Positions 25,969-35,000 of a stretch of DNA of 64,000 nucleotides are shown one piece after another. Below the pieces are notes generated by a model, which saw nothing but the letters and a program-made list of their open reading frames with translations, searched no databases and had not been told where the DNA came from. Both the position numbers and the translations under genes were made by a program. The stretch's first letter is position 1, and each line of letters opens with the position of its first letter. The DNA is from JAXLWB01 sp046328715. Lineage in GTDB: Bacteria; Chloroflexota; Anaerolineae; Caldilineales; Caldilineaceae. The stretch covers positions 46,010 through 110,009 of the forward strand of contig JAXLWB010000034.1 in assembly GCA_046328715.1 (NCBI GenBank), written 5' to 3'.

Positions 25969-26422
25969 CTGTTACGCTTGTTAATAGCAAGGATTTGTTC
26001 CCATCCCCCGGGGTAACAAGACCTTGCTTTTTTGTGTAGGGGCTAACAGATAGGCTAAGTTTGCTAAAGTCAACTCGTTAAAAATGAGGATAAGCCGAAA
26101 TAGCGATTTTAACCTTTGCGAAGTTTGATGCTCGTTTCACGAGGGATACCAATTCATGAAGTCGAAGTAAACGAAGAATAACATAGGAGCGTTAAAAAAT
26201 CAATCGTCAAATTTAACGAATCGTCGAAGTGTAACCTCAATTCCACAAACACCTCTCGAACTTACTTTTTCCGCTTTTCCATCCTCTCAAAAGTAGCGCT
26301 GTTAATCCCTGCGCGTCTCTGGCAAAACCTGGGCATTCCTGTCATGCACTGGTAAAATAGTAGGAATCTTGAATGCGCTTCATCCTTATCGCATTGCAGC
26401 AAGTATACACCTGGCAAGTGAT
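25969..26422. other. 454-bp divergent intergenic region
   Basis: It lies between the BTAD regulator and uridine kinase. Besides the hairpin above it has an inverted pair of GAGCGTTAAAAAA sequences, one at 26187-26199 on plus and one at 25954-25966 on minus next to the BTAD start, plus related TTAACG sites. These could be operators. No coding frame is convincing. Confidence 0.45.
25986..26033 (+). terminator. Terminator-like hairpin with T run, no gene in front
   Basis: AGCAAGG (25986-25992) pairs with CCTTGCT (26022-26028), with an inner TTGTTCCC/GGGTAACAA helix, followed by TTTTTT on the plus strand. The only DNA upstream on that strand is antisense to the BTAD gene. It could end an antisense or short RNA, or be a 5' leader hairpin of the BTAD message on the other strand. 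Confidence 0.5.
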
Positions 26423-27058
26423 ATGTCTTTCACACAACAACCTTTCATTATTGGCGTGGCTGGTGGTTCTGGCTCGGGCAAGACGACTGTCAGTCGCCAC
26501 ATTCGCCAGGCAGTCGGCGAAGAACGGCTGATCTATATTGAACACGACAACTACTATCGAGCCAATGACCACCTTTCGCTTGCTGAGCGAGCCCAACAGA
26601 ATTATGACCATCCTGACAGCCTGGAGACAGCCCTCCTCGTGGAGCACCTAAATGCACTGCGACGCGGCGAAACGATCGAGATGCCGCTCTACGATTTTTC
26701 CACCTACGAGCGATCGATTCAAACACGCCAACTGCATCCAGCAGCCGTCATCCTGGTGGAAGGAATTTTGATCTTTGCTGAGAAGGAATTGCGCAATCTG
26801 ATGGATATGCGCATCTTTGTCGATGCCGATGCCGATGTACGTTTTATCCGCCGCTTGCAGCGCGATGTCCACGAACGAGGACGCACGATCGACTCGGTGA
26901 TTGAACAATATTGTTCCACGGTGCGCCCGATGCATCTCGAATTTGTCGAACCGAGCAAGCGCTACGCCGATGTGATTGTGCCAGAGGGAGGCGAAAATCG
27001 TGTGGCCATGGAGATGATCGTCAGCCGGATTAAACGCATCCTGGATTTTGGATTTTAG
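26423..27058 (+). CDS. udk: Uridine kinase
   Basis: A 211-residue protein from the ATG at 26423. The P-loop GVAGGSGSGKTT is followed by HDNYYRANDHLSL, NYDHPDSLE, the PLYDFSTYERS substrate loop and VILVEGILIF, which together are diagnostic of uridine/cytidine kinase. It phosphorylates uridine and cytidine in pyrimidine salvage. The C-terminal lid region RRLQRDVHERGRT is intact. Its last codons overlap the open frame of the next glycosyltransferase gene, so the two may be co-transcribed. Confidence 0.95.
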   Translation: MSFTQQPFIIGVAGGSGSGKTTVSRHIRQAVGEERLIYIEHDNYYRANDHLSLAERAQQNYDHPDSLETALLVEHLNALRRGETIEMPLYDFSTYERSIQTRQLHPAAVILVEGILIFAEKELRNLMDMRIFVDADADVRFIRRLQRDVHERGRTIDSVIEQYCSTVRPMHLEFVEPSKRYADVIVPEGGENRVAMEMIVSRIKRILDFGF

Positions 27059-27078
27059 AGAGTTGGTGCGATTTGTGA

Positions 27079-27113
27079 GCGATGCGAAATACGAAATACC
27101 AAATACGAAATCC
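27079..27113. repeat. ACGAAAT-type repeat at the glycosyltransferase 5' end
   Basis: GCGAAATACGAAATACCAAA... is a run of ACGAAAT(A) units like those of the hairpin at 55701-55785. It lies in frame with the following gene and occupies the place where that gene's first strand and start codon are expected. Confidence 0.7.
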
Positions 27114-27122
27114 AATGTTCTG

Positions 27123-28241
27123 ATGGACATTGGACCTGCTGTTCATCAAAACGCAGGATTGGCCAAGTATGCCAACCGGCTAGCCACCACGCTACTTGCG
27201 AATCATAGACAAGAGATCGATCTCACACTCTTCTACAACGCTCATAGCAACCATCATCTACCCGACTCGCTGCACGCAGCGCCCCACAAGACACTAGCGA
27301 TGGGCCAATACCCCTGGCGACTTTCTGTCCTTGCCAGCCAACTACTTCACATCAATTACACACCCCTCACCCCTCACCCTTCACCCCTCATTTACCACGC
27401 CACTGAGCATCTTCTACCTCGCTTCCCCTACCCAACTGTCCTCACTGTACACGATCTGATCTTTGAACGATATCCGCAGCATCACACGCTGACCAATCGA
27501 CTCTTTCTGAAAGTCGGGATGCCGCTCTTCGTCAAGGCAGCAACTGCCATCATTGCTGTCAGCCAGCAAACTAAGCGTGACTTAATCGAGCTCTATCATA
27601 CCCCTGCCGACAAAATTCACGTGGTCTACGAAGGAATCGACGAGCATTTTCGCCCTGCTAGTCAAGATGAGATAGTTCGTGTCAAAACCAAGTACAGCCC
27701 CGAGCGGCCCTACTTACTCATGGTTGGGACGCTGGAGCCACGTAAAAACCATACAACTGCGCTGCGTGCACTTGCCCATCTCAAACAGCAAGGTTTTCCG
27801 CATCGACTCCTGGTTGTCGGCGGTCATGGATGGCTCTTTGAACCGATACGTCAGTTGGTAGATCAACTCAATTTGTCCAACGATGTTACGTTTACTGGCT
27901 ACATTCCCCTGGCAGACCTTCCCTCGCTCTATTCTGGTTCCGATTGTGTCCTTCTCCCCAGCCTCTACGAAGGCTTTGGCTTCCCCGTGCTCGAAGCCAT
28001 GGCCTGCGGCGCACCGGTAGTTTGCAGCAATGTGAGCAGTCTGCCGGAAGTGGCGGGGAATGCGGCGCTGCTGGTCGCGCCGGAGGATGAGTGGGCGCTA
28101 ACCACGATGATTCAGCGCCTTCTGAGCGAGCCAGGGTTGGCCGAGCAGATGAAAGAAGAAGGGCTACGGCAAGCGGCGAGTTTTACGTGGGAAAAATGTG
28201 CAGAGGAAACGGTGGCGCTTTATCGACTGGCAGTCCAATGA
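27123..28241 (+). CDS. Family 4 glycosyltransferase
   Basis: A retaining GT-B enzyme of about 372 residues. The N-terminal domain starts MDIGPAVHQNAGLAKYANRL. The C-terminal half has VGTLEPRKNH, the donor-site SLYEGFGFPVLEAMACGAPVV with the EX7E pair, and SSLPEVAGNAALLV. It would transfer a sugar from an NDP donor during exopolysaccharide or glycolipid assembly. The frame is open upstream to a TTG at 27048, and the beta-1 strand normally starts a few residues before this ATG, so the true start is unsure and seems disturbed by a repeat. A second repeat (27361-27391) encodes an extra TPLTPHPSPL loop. Confidence 0.87.
   Translation: MDIGPAVHQNAGLAKYANRLATTLLANHRQEIDLTLFYNAHSNHHLPDSLHAAPHKTLAMGQYPWRLSVLASQLLHINYTPLTPHPSPLIYHATEHLLPRFPYPTVLTVHDLIFERYPQHHTLTNRLFLKVGMPLFVKAATAIIAVSQQTKRDLIELYHTPADKIHVVYEGIDEHFRPASQDEIVRVKTKYSPERPYLLMVGTLEPRKNHTTALRALAHLKQQGFPHRLLVVGGHGWLFEPIRQLVDQLNLSNDVTFTGYIPLADLPSLYSGSDCVLLPSLYEGFGFPVLEAMACGAPVVCSNVSSLPEVAGNAALLVAPEDEWALTTMIQRLLSEPGLAEQMKEEGLRQAASFTWEKCAEETVALYRLAVQ
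27361..27391. repeat. CACCCCT-type repeat inside the glycosyltransferase gene
   Basis: Four units of the CACCCCT/CACCCTT type occur in frame and encode a Pro/Ser/Thr loop between INY and IYHATEH. A sister stretch (TTACCCCTCACCCCTC) lies in recJ at about 47012-47030 and encodes YPSPL. Confidence 0.65.
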
Positions 28242-28401
28242 GCTGCAAACAAAAGATGAATTCTACCAATCGTCCTGCTTTGCACCTTTGCATTTTCACA
28301 ATCTGGCATTAACAAATTCGTGTATATGCTGATCCGTAAAGATCTGCAACGAAAAATTCTATAGCCCCAACCAATTCCCGGTTGTTCAAAGCAGTTTACA
28401 T

Positions 28402-29694
28402 TCACACAGGTTTGCGAGTTGCCGTTGGCGTGAAGGTTGCCGTAGGTGGCATCGATGTATGGGTCGGCGTACGTGTTGGCGTGAAGGTCACCGCGGGTGG
28501 TGTCGATGTACGAGTCGGTGTGCGTGTTGGCGTGAAGGTGGCAGTCGCTGTACGGGTCGGCGTGCGTGTTGGTGTCCGTGTTGCTGTAAATGTAACAGTC
28601 GGCAGAATAGGCGTACGGGTCGGTGTGAAGGTGACAGTTGCAGTACGGGTAGATGTAACCGTCGGTGTTGGCGGAGTAGGTGTCCGCGTTGGCGTATGCG
28701 TGACGGTTGGCGGAACAGGTGTCAATGTCAAGGTTGCAGTTGCTGTCCGTGTGGATGTAAATGTCGGTGTTGCAATGGGCGTAGGTGTGCGCGTTGCTGT
28801 CGGCGTAAACGTGAAGGTTGGTGTGGCTGTATTAGTACTAGTTACTGTTGGCGTGTAAGTTGCAGTCGCTGTACGTGTCGGAGTTGCTGTTGGCGTGTAA
28901 GTTGCAGTCGCTGTACGTGTCGGAGTTGCTGTTGGCGTGTAAGTTGTAGTGAATGTGCGTGTCGGGGTTGCTGTTGGCGTGTCTGTAGCTGTAAAAGTAG
29001 GTGTTGAAGTTGCTGTTGACGTCTCTGTAGCAGTGAATGTAGGTGTTGAAGTTGCTGTTGGCGTCTCTGTAGCAGTGAATGTAGGTGTTGGAGTTGCTGT
29101 TGGCGTCTCTGTAGCAGTAAAGGTGGGTGTTGGGGTGGGAGTATCCGTTGGCGTAAAGGTGGGTGTGGCTCTTGGGAGAATCGTAACATTGCCATGTTGG
29201 ATCAACCCACTGGGTGAACCCTCATTCCACATAAAATCGTGAATGACTAATGTTGTTTGTGCCGCAATAGAACCAATCGCCGCAAAGTGGAAATTTAACA
29301 ATGTTCCTGCTGTACTCAATTCTGTAGCACTGTAACCAACCACCATAATGCTGCCATCGGCTGTGCGATTCTCTGCAATCGTCCAATCGGCACTCAATGT
29401 GTTTTCTGTCGTCACATGGATTAGTTGTAATACAGTGGGATCAAAGTCAAGTGTTAGTTGGAAAGCCAGAATTCCCTGCCCTGTTACTTCGCCTACAACC
29501 TGTAAGGGAATGATCATAGAACCGCCATCTTCAACCTCGGTTATGGGCAATGTAAGCATAAGCGACGCAGGCTGAGACTGAGCAAATTGCACAGACAAGG
29601 GCTCCAGGCGCATAGCATTAGCTGGCATTATCCAACCTCCTACCACGAAAAAAAGGCAGAATAAGAAGCCAAGTAACAAGATCAAGCGTCTCAT
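28402..29694 (-). CDS. Exported cohesin-like protein with long Thr/Pro-rich tail
   Basis: A 430-residue exported protein. The signal peptide (ILLLGFLFCLFFVVGGWIMPANA) is followed by a cohesin-like domain at about 45-175 (GILAFQLTLDFDPTVLQLIHV; ends FMWNEGSPSGLIQHGNVTI). The last 250 residues repeat TPT-type hexamers and heptamers (TPTFTATETPTATP), a likely O-glycosylated stalk. No wall anchor, dockerin or membrane helix follows, which is odd for a stalk. AAGGA lies before the ATG. It is downstream of the related double-cohesin protein (29947) on the same strand. Confidence 0.75.
   Translation of the reverse strand: MRRLILLLGFLFCLFFVVGGWIMPANAMRLEPLSVQFAQSQPASLMLTLPITEVEDGGSMIIPLQVVGEVTGQGILAFQLTLDFDPTVLQLIHVTTENTLSADWTIAENRTADGSIMVVGYSATELSTAGTLLNFHFAAIGSIAAQTTLVIHDFMWNEGSPSGLIQHGNVTILPRATPTFTPTDTPTPTPTFTATETPTATPTPTFTATETPTATSTPTFTATETSTATSTPTFTATDTPTATPTRTFTTTYTPTATPTRTATATYTPTATPTRTATATYTPTVTSTNTATPTFTFTPTATRTPTPIATPTFTSTRTATATLTLTPVPPTVTHTPTRTPTPPTPTVTSTRTATVTFTPTRTPILPTVTFTATRTPTRTPTRTATATFTPTRTPTRTSTPPAVTFTPTRTPTHTSMPPTATFTPTATRKPV
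28405..29165. repeat. Tandem-repeat DNA encoding the Thr/Pro tail
   Basis: About 760 bp of imperfect short units (GTTGGCGT, GTTGCTGT, GTAGCTGT types on plus). Near-identical 51-bp blocks occur at about 28852-28950, and others at about 29000-29110. It yields a false Cys-rich frame in another register. Such arrays can vary in length. Confidence 0.85.
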
Positions 29695-29946
29695 AATACT
29701 TCCTTATCAGTGCAATTGGGGTTTGCTACTTGATGCGTAGCGTGTATACAAAATCTCAGAACCGCGGATTGCTGTTGTACAGATAGCTTTTCTGGCTATT
29801 GCTCATAGACGTACGCAAGACGGAGAAAATGCAAGATTTCTCCTCGAAAAAGCCCTCGTCGAAATGACATCTTGCGTAAGTCCTGTGTTCTATCTACACA
29901 GCCGAATCCGCGGTTCTCAACGGCCTGGTAATTACCAACCGTTCGT
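29695..29946. other. Intergenic region with nested palindromes
   Basis: AGAACCGCGGATT (29758-29770) and its exact complement (29905-29917) enclose about 134 bp. Within lies copy 1 of a small repeat (29806-29884) whose ends resemble inverted repeats of insertion sequences. It separates the two cohesin-like genes. Confidence 0.7.
29806..29884. mobile_element. MITE-like element, copy 1
   Basis: The right end reads, on the minus strand, AGGACTTACGCAAGA; the left end is a decayed version (AGACGTACGCAAGA). The inside, GCAAGATTTCTCCTCGAAAA... up to GAAATGACATCTTGC, is nearly identical to 41719-41798. It carries no gene. Confidence 0.7.
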
Positions 29947-31914
29947 TTATTGTGACAACAACGGCAAATAGAGTGATTGCTTCCCATCAACCACCTGTGC
30001 GGCTGGAGAGCCTTCATTGAATTCTAGTGAATCAACAGCCACGAACATTGGTGCGCTAGAGGCATCTGCCGTATATCGAAATTTCAGATGTAACAGATCA
30101 CCGCTTCCATTTACAGACGTGGCACCATAGGCCACAACGAGCAATTTTCCTGGCTGCTGCACTCGACTGCTGACCGTCCAATCCGCACTCAAGCTTCCCT
30201 CTGTAACTAGATCAATAAATTCCATTGTCGCCGGGTCGTAGGAAACTTGCATCTGATAGGCGAACAACTCAGTCCCACCTTGGTTGCTGAGCCGCAGCGT
30301 GGTCAGGCTTGTCTGGTCGTCGTTGAGGGCTCCATGCCCAACTTCCAGATTGACCACATCCTCCTCGGCGGCTTGTAACTGCACACCTCCCGGCAACCAA
30401 TTCCCGCTGACATCGCCTACCAGGTAGGCAGCGTAATTCTGGCTAGTAACGGTACTGGTGAAGTTGGCATAGACCCGATTGGCGGGCGAAAAGCGCCATT
30501 GGCCCACTTGCGAGGCAGGATTGGCCGTACCGAGTAGATACTGGGCAATAAAAGCCGCATCGTACCCTGTAACCTGCCCGTCATTGCTGCTGTCCGCAGC
30601 CGCTGCGGCACAGGATTGTAATTGCAGCACACAGCGCAAGATCAAAGCTGCGTCATAAGCGCTGATTCCTCGCTGATCGCCCTGCTTGCTTGGCGTGACT
30701 GTATAGCTGCCCGATTGATTGATGCCAATATAATACTGGCCTTGTGCGTCGCTGGTGGCACTGTAATTCTTGCTGCCAGCGACAGTAACAGTAACGCCAG
30801 TCATCAAACTGCTGTTGAGCGCATAGCTAATCACACCGGAGATGCTGAGGCTTTGTGCCTGAAATTGTCCATTTTGTGTTTGGGCCGCCGGCTCGCCCTC
30901 GTTGAAGAGGAGATTGCTCAAGCTTAATGCGGTTTGTGCATTGACCGTATTTGTCACCGTAAAGTTGACAAAGAGCAATGCGCCACTGCCAGCCAGCGGC
31001 GTAGCGCTATAGCCAACAGCAAAAATCTGACCAGGCGTAGCATGAGTTTCCGAGACAGTCCAACCATTGGCACTGAGCGAACTGGGGAGCGAAATACCAG
31101 TGGCTTGCAACACGGCAGGATCGAAGGTAAGTTTGAACTGATAGGCAAGAATATTTTTGCCTGTGACATCATTCGGTAGGTTGACTGGCAAACTGACTTG
31201 GCTGCCGATAGGCCCGGTTGCCAGCGGCGGCATTTGTAGCAACACACCAGGACCTTGCACTGCAAAAGCAGCGCTCTTTGTCACCACCTCCGCTCCGCTG
31301 GAAATGACAACATCCCGCGTACCCACCGTGGCATTGGCGGCAATTAGAAGATTGGCACTCATCTGGGTAGACGACAGCACAGTGGTGTTGCTGACCGTGA
31401 TCCCAGCCCCAAAGTTGATGGTTGAGGTGCTGGTAAAGTGGGTATTGCTGCCGACCAAGGTCACACTTTGGCTGCTGCCAACAGTGCCACTGTTGGGGGT
31501 CACGGAAAGCAGACTGGCGGCGACCTGGGGGATGGTGAGATTTTGTTGCACTGTTGTGCCACTATGCCAAACTCCACTCTGCCCAGTCGCTTGGCCGCTG
31601 ATCTTGAAGATCACAGTATCTGCCTCTTTACCGCCCTCTATCCCCGGAGTATCGGTATCATCGCTGGGGATGTCTAGTGAATAATAGGTCTGTCCGCCAG
31701 AGATCAAAGTTTGTCCTTGCGCATATTGCACGCCATTGATCCAGGCCGTCACCACCAATCCTGCAGCAGCGCTGGCTCCGCCATTCGTTACCGTTCCCCA
31801 GAAACTGGAAGGCAACTGCGGCACCGCGTAGACTGGAATGCTGCTCAGGCTGAACAAAACTACCAGCAAGTATGAAAACAAACGGGTGAATCGTGTTGAA
31901 CGTTGGAGAACCAT
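29947..31914 (-). CDS. Exported protein with two cohesin-like domains and a dockerin-like segment
   Basis: A 655-residue exported protein: signal peptide (to about residue 31), a beta domain, an IPT/TIG-like domain (TPNSGTVGSSQSVTLVGSN), cohesin 1 (about 225-350, ends LLFNEGEPAAQ), a carboxypeptidase-regulatory-like strand set followed by dockerin-like loops (GISAYDAALILRCVLQ and DSSNDGQVTGYDAAFIAQYLLG, about 415-470), and cohesin 2 (about 530-645, LEFNEGSPAAQ). It ends SLYLPLLSQ, a tail also met near the N-termini of two other exported proteins here. Carrying cohesin and dockerin modules in one chain suggests self-assembly on the surface. Its function is unknown. Confidence 0.78.
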   Translation of the reverse strand: MVLQRSTRFTRLFSYLLVVLFSLSSIPVYAVPQLPSSFWGTVTNGGASAAAGLVVTAWINGVQYAQGQTLISGGQTYYSLDIPSDDTDTPGIEGGKEADTVIFKISGQATGQSGVWHSGTTVQQNLTIPQVAASLLSVTPNSGTVGSSQSVTLVGSNTHFTSTSTINFGAGITVSNTTVLSSTQMSANLLIAANATVGTRDVVISSGAEVVTKSAAFAVQGPGVLLQMPPLATGPIGSQVSLPVNLPNDVTGKNILAYQFKLTFDPAVLQATGISLPSSLSANGWTVSETHATPGQIFAVGYSATPLAGSGALLFVNFTVTNTVNAQTALSLSNLLFNEGEPAAQTQNGQFQAQSLSISGVISYALNSSLMTGVTVTVAGSKNYSATSDAQGQYYIGINQSGSYTVTPSKQGDQRGISAYDAALILRCVLQLQSCAAAAADSSNDGQVTGYDAAFIAQYLLGTANPASQVGQWRFSPANRVYANFTSTVTSQNYAAYLVGDVSGNWLPGGVQLQAAEEDVVNLEVGHGALNDDQTSLTTLRLSNQGGTELFAYQMQVSYDPATMEFIDLVTEGSLSADWTVSSRVQQPGKLLVVAYGATSVNGSGDLLHLKFRYTADASSAPMFVAVDSLEFNEGSPAAQVVDGKQSLYLPLLSQ

Positions 31915-31945
31915 AAGGAATTTTCCTTTAGAGAATTAGCGATAA

Positions 31946-32040
31946 AATAGTAGGTCAGTAAGTCAGTGAGACAGTAGGTCAGTGAGACTGATTTACTGAC
32001 CTACTGTCTTACTGACCCACTGTCCCACTGTCTACTGACC
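31946..32040. repeat. GTCAGTGA/GACAGTAG repeat hairpin at the 3' end of the giant gene
   Basis: Octamers such as GTCAGTAA, GTCAGTGA, GACAGTAG face TTACTGACCTACTGTCTTAC and further ACTGTCCC units. The TAG stop and the last Gly-Gln codons of the giant gene are the start of this array read on the minus strand. Confidence 0.85.
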
Positions 32041-35000
32041 GTTATTGACAACCCACGTACACGCCTGCTCCGCTTTGATCCAATAACCACGTTGGCTGTT
32101 CATGCTGGAGAGCGTGCTCAAGAAGGGGCGCGCCGCATCATATTTGGGCCAACTTTGGCTGGCAGTGTCATAGGCATAGACATAGCTGTAACAGCCATTG
32201 ATCGAAGCCAATCCATCAGGAAGCGGACGAGAGGTCTGCGACGGATAGCCGACCAGATTCCAGCCGCTACAGAGGTCAATCGTACTGCTTACAGGCAGTA
32301 TGCCAACGATGCGCAGCGTATCGGTTGTATTCATACGCACCCACAGCCCCATGCCCGGATCGACAGTCACCAGATCATTAAGGAAGGATGGCGCTTGCGT
32401 ATCATACTTCTTCCACGGATCTGCTGTGTCACATTGGCGATAGGCGTAGACCAGATCGTAGTGGCCACTGATCGGGCTAAAGAGGGATGTGACCGCTGGA
32501 TCATTCGGCTGTAGCGGAAGTGAGACCAGATTCCAGCCAGGCAAGAGTGAGAGCGTGGCACTGATGGGTGTTGGTATAGCTGCTACATTGATGAGCGCAA
32601 CACTGGTTTTGCTCTGGCTGCCTCCTGCGCCGCTGACAGTGAGCGTGACTGTGTAAAGGCCGCTGGCGCTGTAAGTATGGGTTGGATGTTGCGTGGTAGA
32701 CAGGCTGCCATCGCCAAAATTCCACTGCCAACTGTTGATTGGGCCACTGGAATGGTCGCTGAATTGCACCAGCAACGGTGCCGTGCCACTGGTGGGCATG
32801 GCGCTAAAATCAACCACAGGTGGCGGGATTGGTTGACTCACCAGGATGTAGCTGCTACGCAGTTTGCTATCGCTGCCGTTGCTAGCACCCGCAGTCAAGG
32901 TGACGGTGTAGCTACCCGCGTTAGTGTATACATGGGTCGGATTCTGGACATTGCTCGTCGTGCCATCGCCGAAGTTCCACAAGCGGCTGCTGATCGCCAA
33001 TGTGGAAGTCGTGGTGTCAGTAAACTGTACAGTCAAAGGTGCCGTGCCACTGATCGGTGTCGCTGTGAAGTCGGCGACCGGGGGCAAGGGCGGAGGCTCG
33101 ACCACGACAGTCATGGTAATGGCATTGTTGGCGTAATTGCTCTCACTGACACGCCGGTAGGGGTTGACGACAACTTTGACCGGCGTGGTGCCGCTGAAGC
33201 CAGTGGTGTCCCAATCGACTTCGACTGGGGTATCTGCCGCTGCTGCCAGACTGGGAATAAACCTGCTGCCGACATACCAATCGCCCCAACCAGCGGCGTT
33301 GGCAAAGAAGGCCGCACTGACCGGCCCGCTGGCTTGGTTGCCATTGTTACGGATCGTGGCCTGAAGCTTGACAACCGTGCCTTCCGTCACAGTGAGCGTG
33401 GACACTGCACTGGCTTGCACCTGGACGCCGCCATTAAGCTGGCTGGCGGTCAGGTCGGTGAGGCGTGTCGCCTGGGCGGTAAAATCGTTGAGTGTAACGG
33501 ACTGATCGGGTGAAACATAGAAGCGAATCGGCACATCGACTTCGCCACTCTTGCCGCTCAGATAGCTATTGAATGCTGCGGTTAGATCGCGTTGCACAAA
33601 GCGATAAGGCAAGGTGGCAGAAATGATGCTCTCTGACCAGTCTATGCTGCCGTTATCACCGACATCGGCGGCTACAGTGAGGTTTGTGCTGCCACTGCCG
33701 CCAATCGTGAAGTCGAGTTTGACCTGATTGTAATTTTGTACAGGCAAACGAATATAGCGTACCTTATTGGCCGTGGTCTGCACCCACAAATTGGTGAGCA
33801 AGACCTGACCGGGCTGGTTGAGCGCAACAGCAATGGGCACATCAAGTGTACCGGTCAACGGTGCATTCTGCGACCGCCAATAGGCTGTAAAGGCATCAGC
33901 CAGGCCAAGGCTGGGGTTCGTGCTGTTGTTGGCAGCGGTTGTACTCCAATCCAGCGAACCGTTGTTGCCCACATCCAGACTGAGCGTGGCATTAGCAGTC
34001 AAGCCACTGAGCAGCGCATTGAGTTGTACGTTGCTGTAGAGACCCGCTGGCACACGTAGGCTTGTTACTTTGCTACCAGCGGCAGTGTAGGTGATCATGC
34101 GTCCAAACTGCACGGTGTAAGTGCGCCCATTGCTAAGGGTTTCGGGCAGGTTGAGGCGAGCGGTTGTGTAAGGGGACGATTCAAGCTGCTCGGCGATGTA
34201 GCAGTTAAGCTTTTGGATACTAGCAGCAGGGTTCGTGCCGCCAGAAAAAGTTTCACAATATTCGACGCGGATACGACCTACCCCGCCAGATCCGCCCCAT
34301 TCTTGGTATGCATCTCCGTTTTGGCTGGATTGTCCGTAGCTACCACCCACTGAGGAAATATTGTTAATGGTGGCTTGACTAGCGACAATGCGAATAGAAC
34401 CTCCCGAACCACCGCCTCCACTGCCTTCTTCATAAGTCGGAATATGCGTTGCATTACCTCCATTTTGGCCATTTGTATTGATACTTCCTCCTACGCTCAG
34501 TTGCTTAGAATAGATTACAACTGCTCCTCCACCTCTCCCACCGGCCCCGCCTTGAGCACCAGGATTACCGGGGGCAGCTCCACCTCCACCACCGCCCGAG
34601 CCAAGATGTAACTCACCTAGATCAGCGGTACCATATGCGCTTCCAGATTCCCCAGCAAAAAAACCTTGGTTGGAGACAAACGGGATTCCTGATGAGCCGT
34701 AGCCACCACCACCACCACCACCACCCTGTCCTCCGCCAGTCTGACCATGCCCACCACCGCCACCACCACCGTTCGGAGGCGTTTCGCTATTCCAACTGCC
34801 ATTGTCTGCTTGCCAAGATGGCGCTGAGTAGCTTTCTCCATTCCAACCAAGAACCCGTTCATTTGACTTAGTACCTCCACTGCCACCACGAAAGCCAAAC
34901 CCACGAGCATCAATTTGTCCAGAGATGCTGATCGTGGCGTTACACATCACAGCAAAGATACCACCCCAACTGCCATTCCATGCCGACAATGGTGTAACTG

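Noticed and set aside
28459..29007. Cys/Arg-rich open frame on the plus strand
   Set aside because: It is the other-strand reading of the Thr/Pro repeat DNA; the regular Cys spacing follows from the repeat unit.
28405..29165. Regular repeats resembling a CRISPR array
   Set aside because: Units are 6-51 bp, contiguous, without spacers, and code for a TPT stalk in frame with a signal peptide and cohesin domain. No cas genes are present.
32677..33513. 278-codon plus-strand frame
   Set aside because: It lies wholly inside the PKD/CARDB region of the giant gene, shows no domain and no ribosome site.
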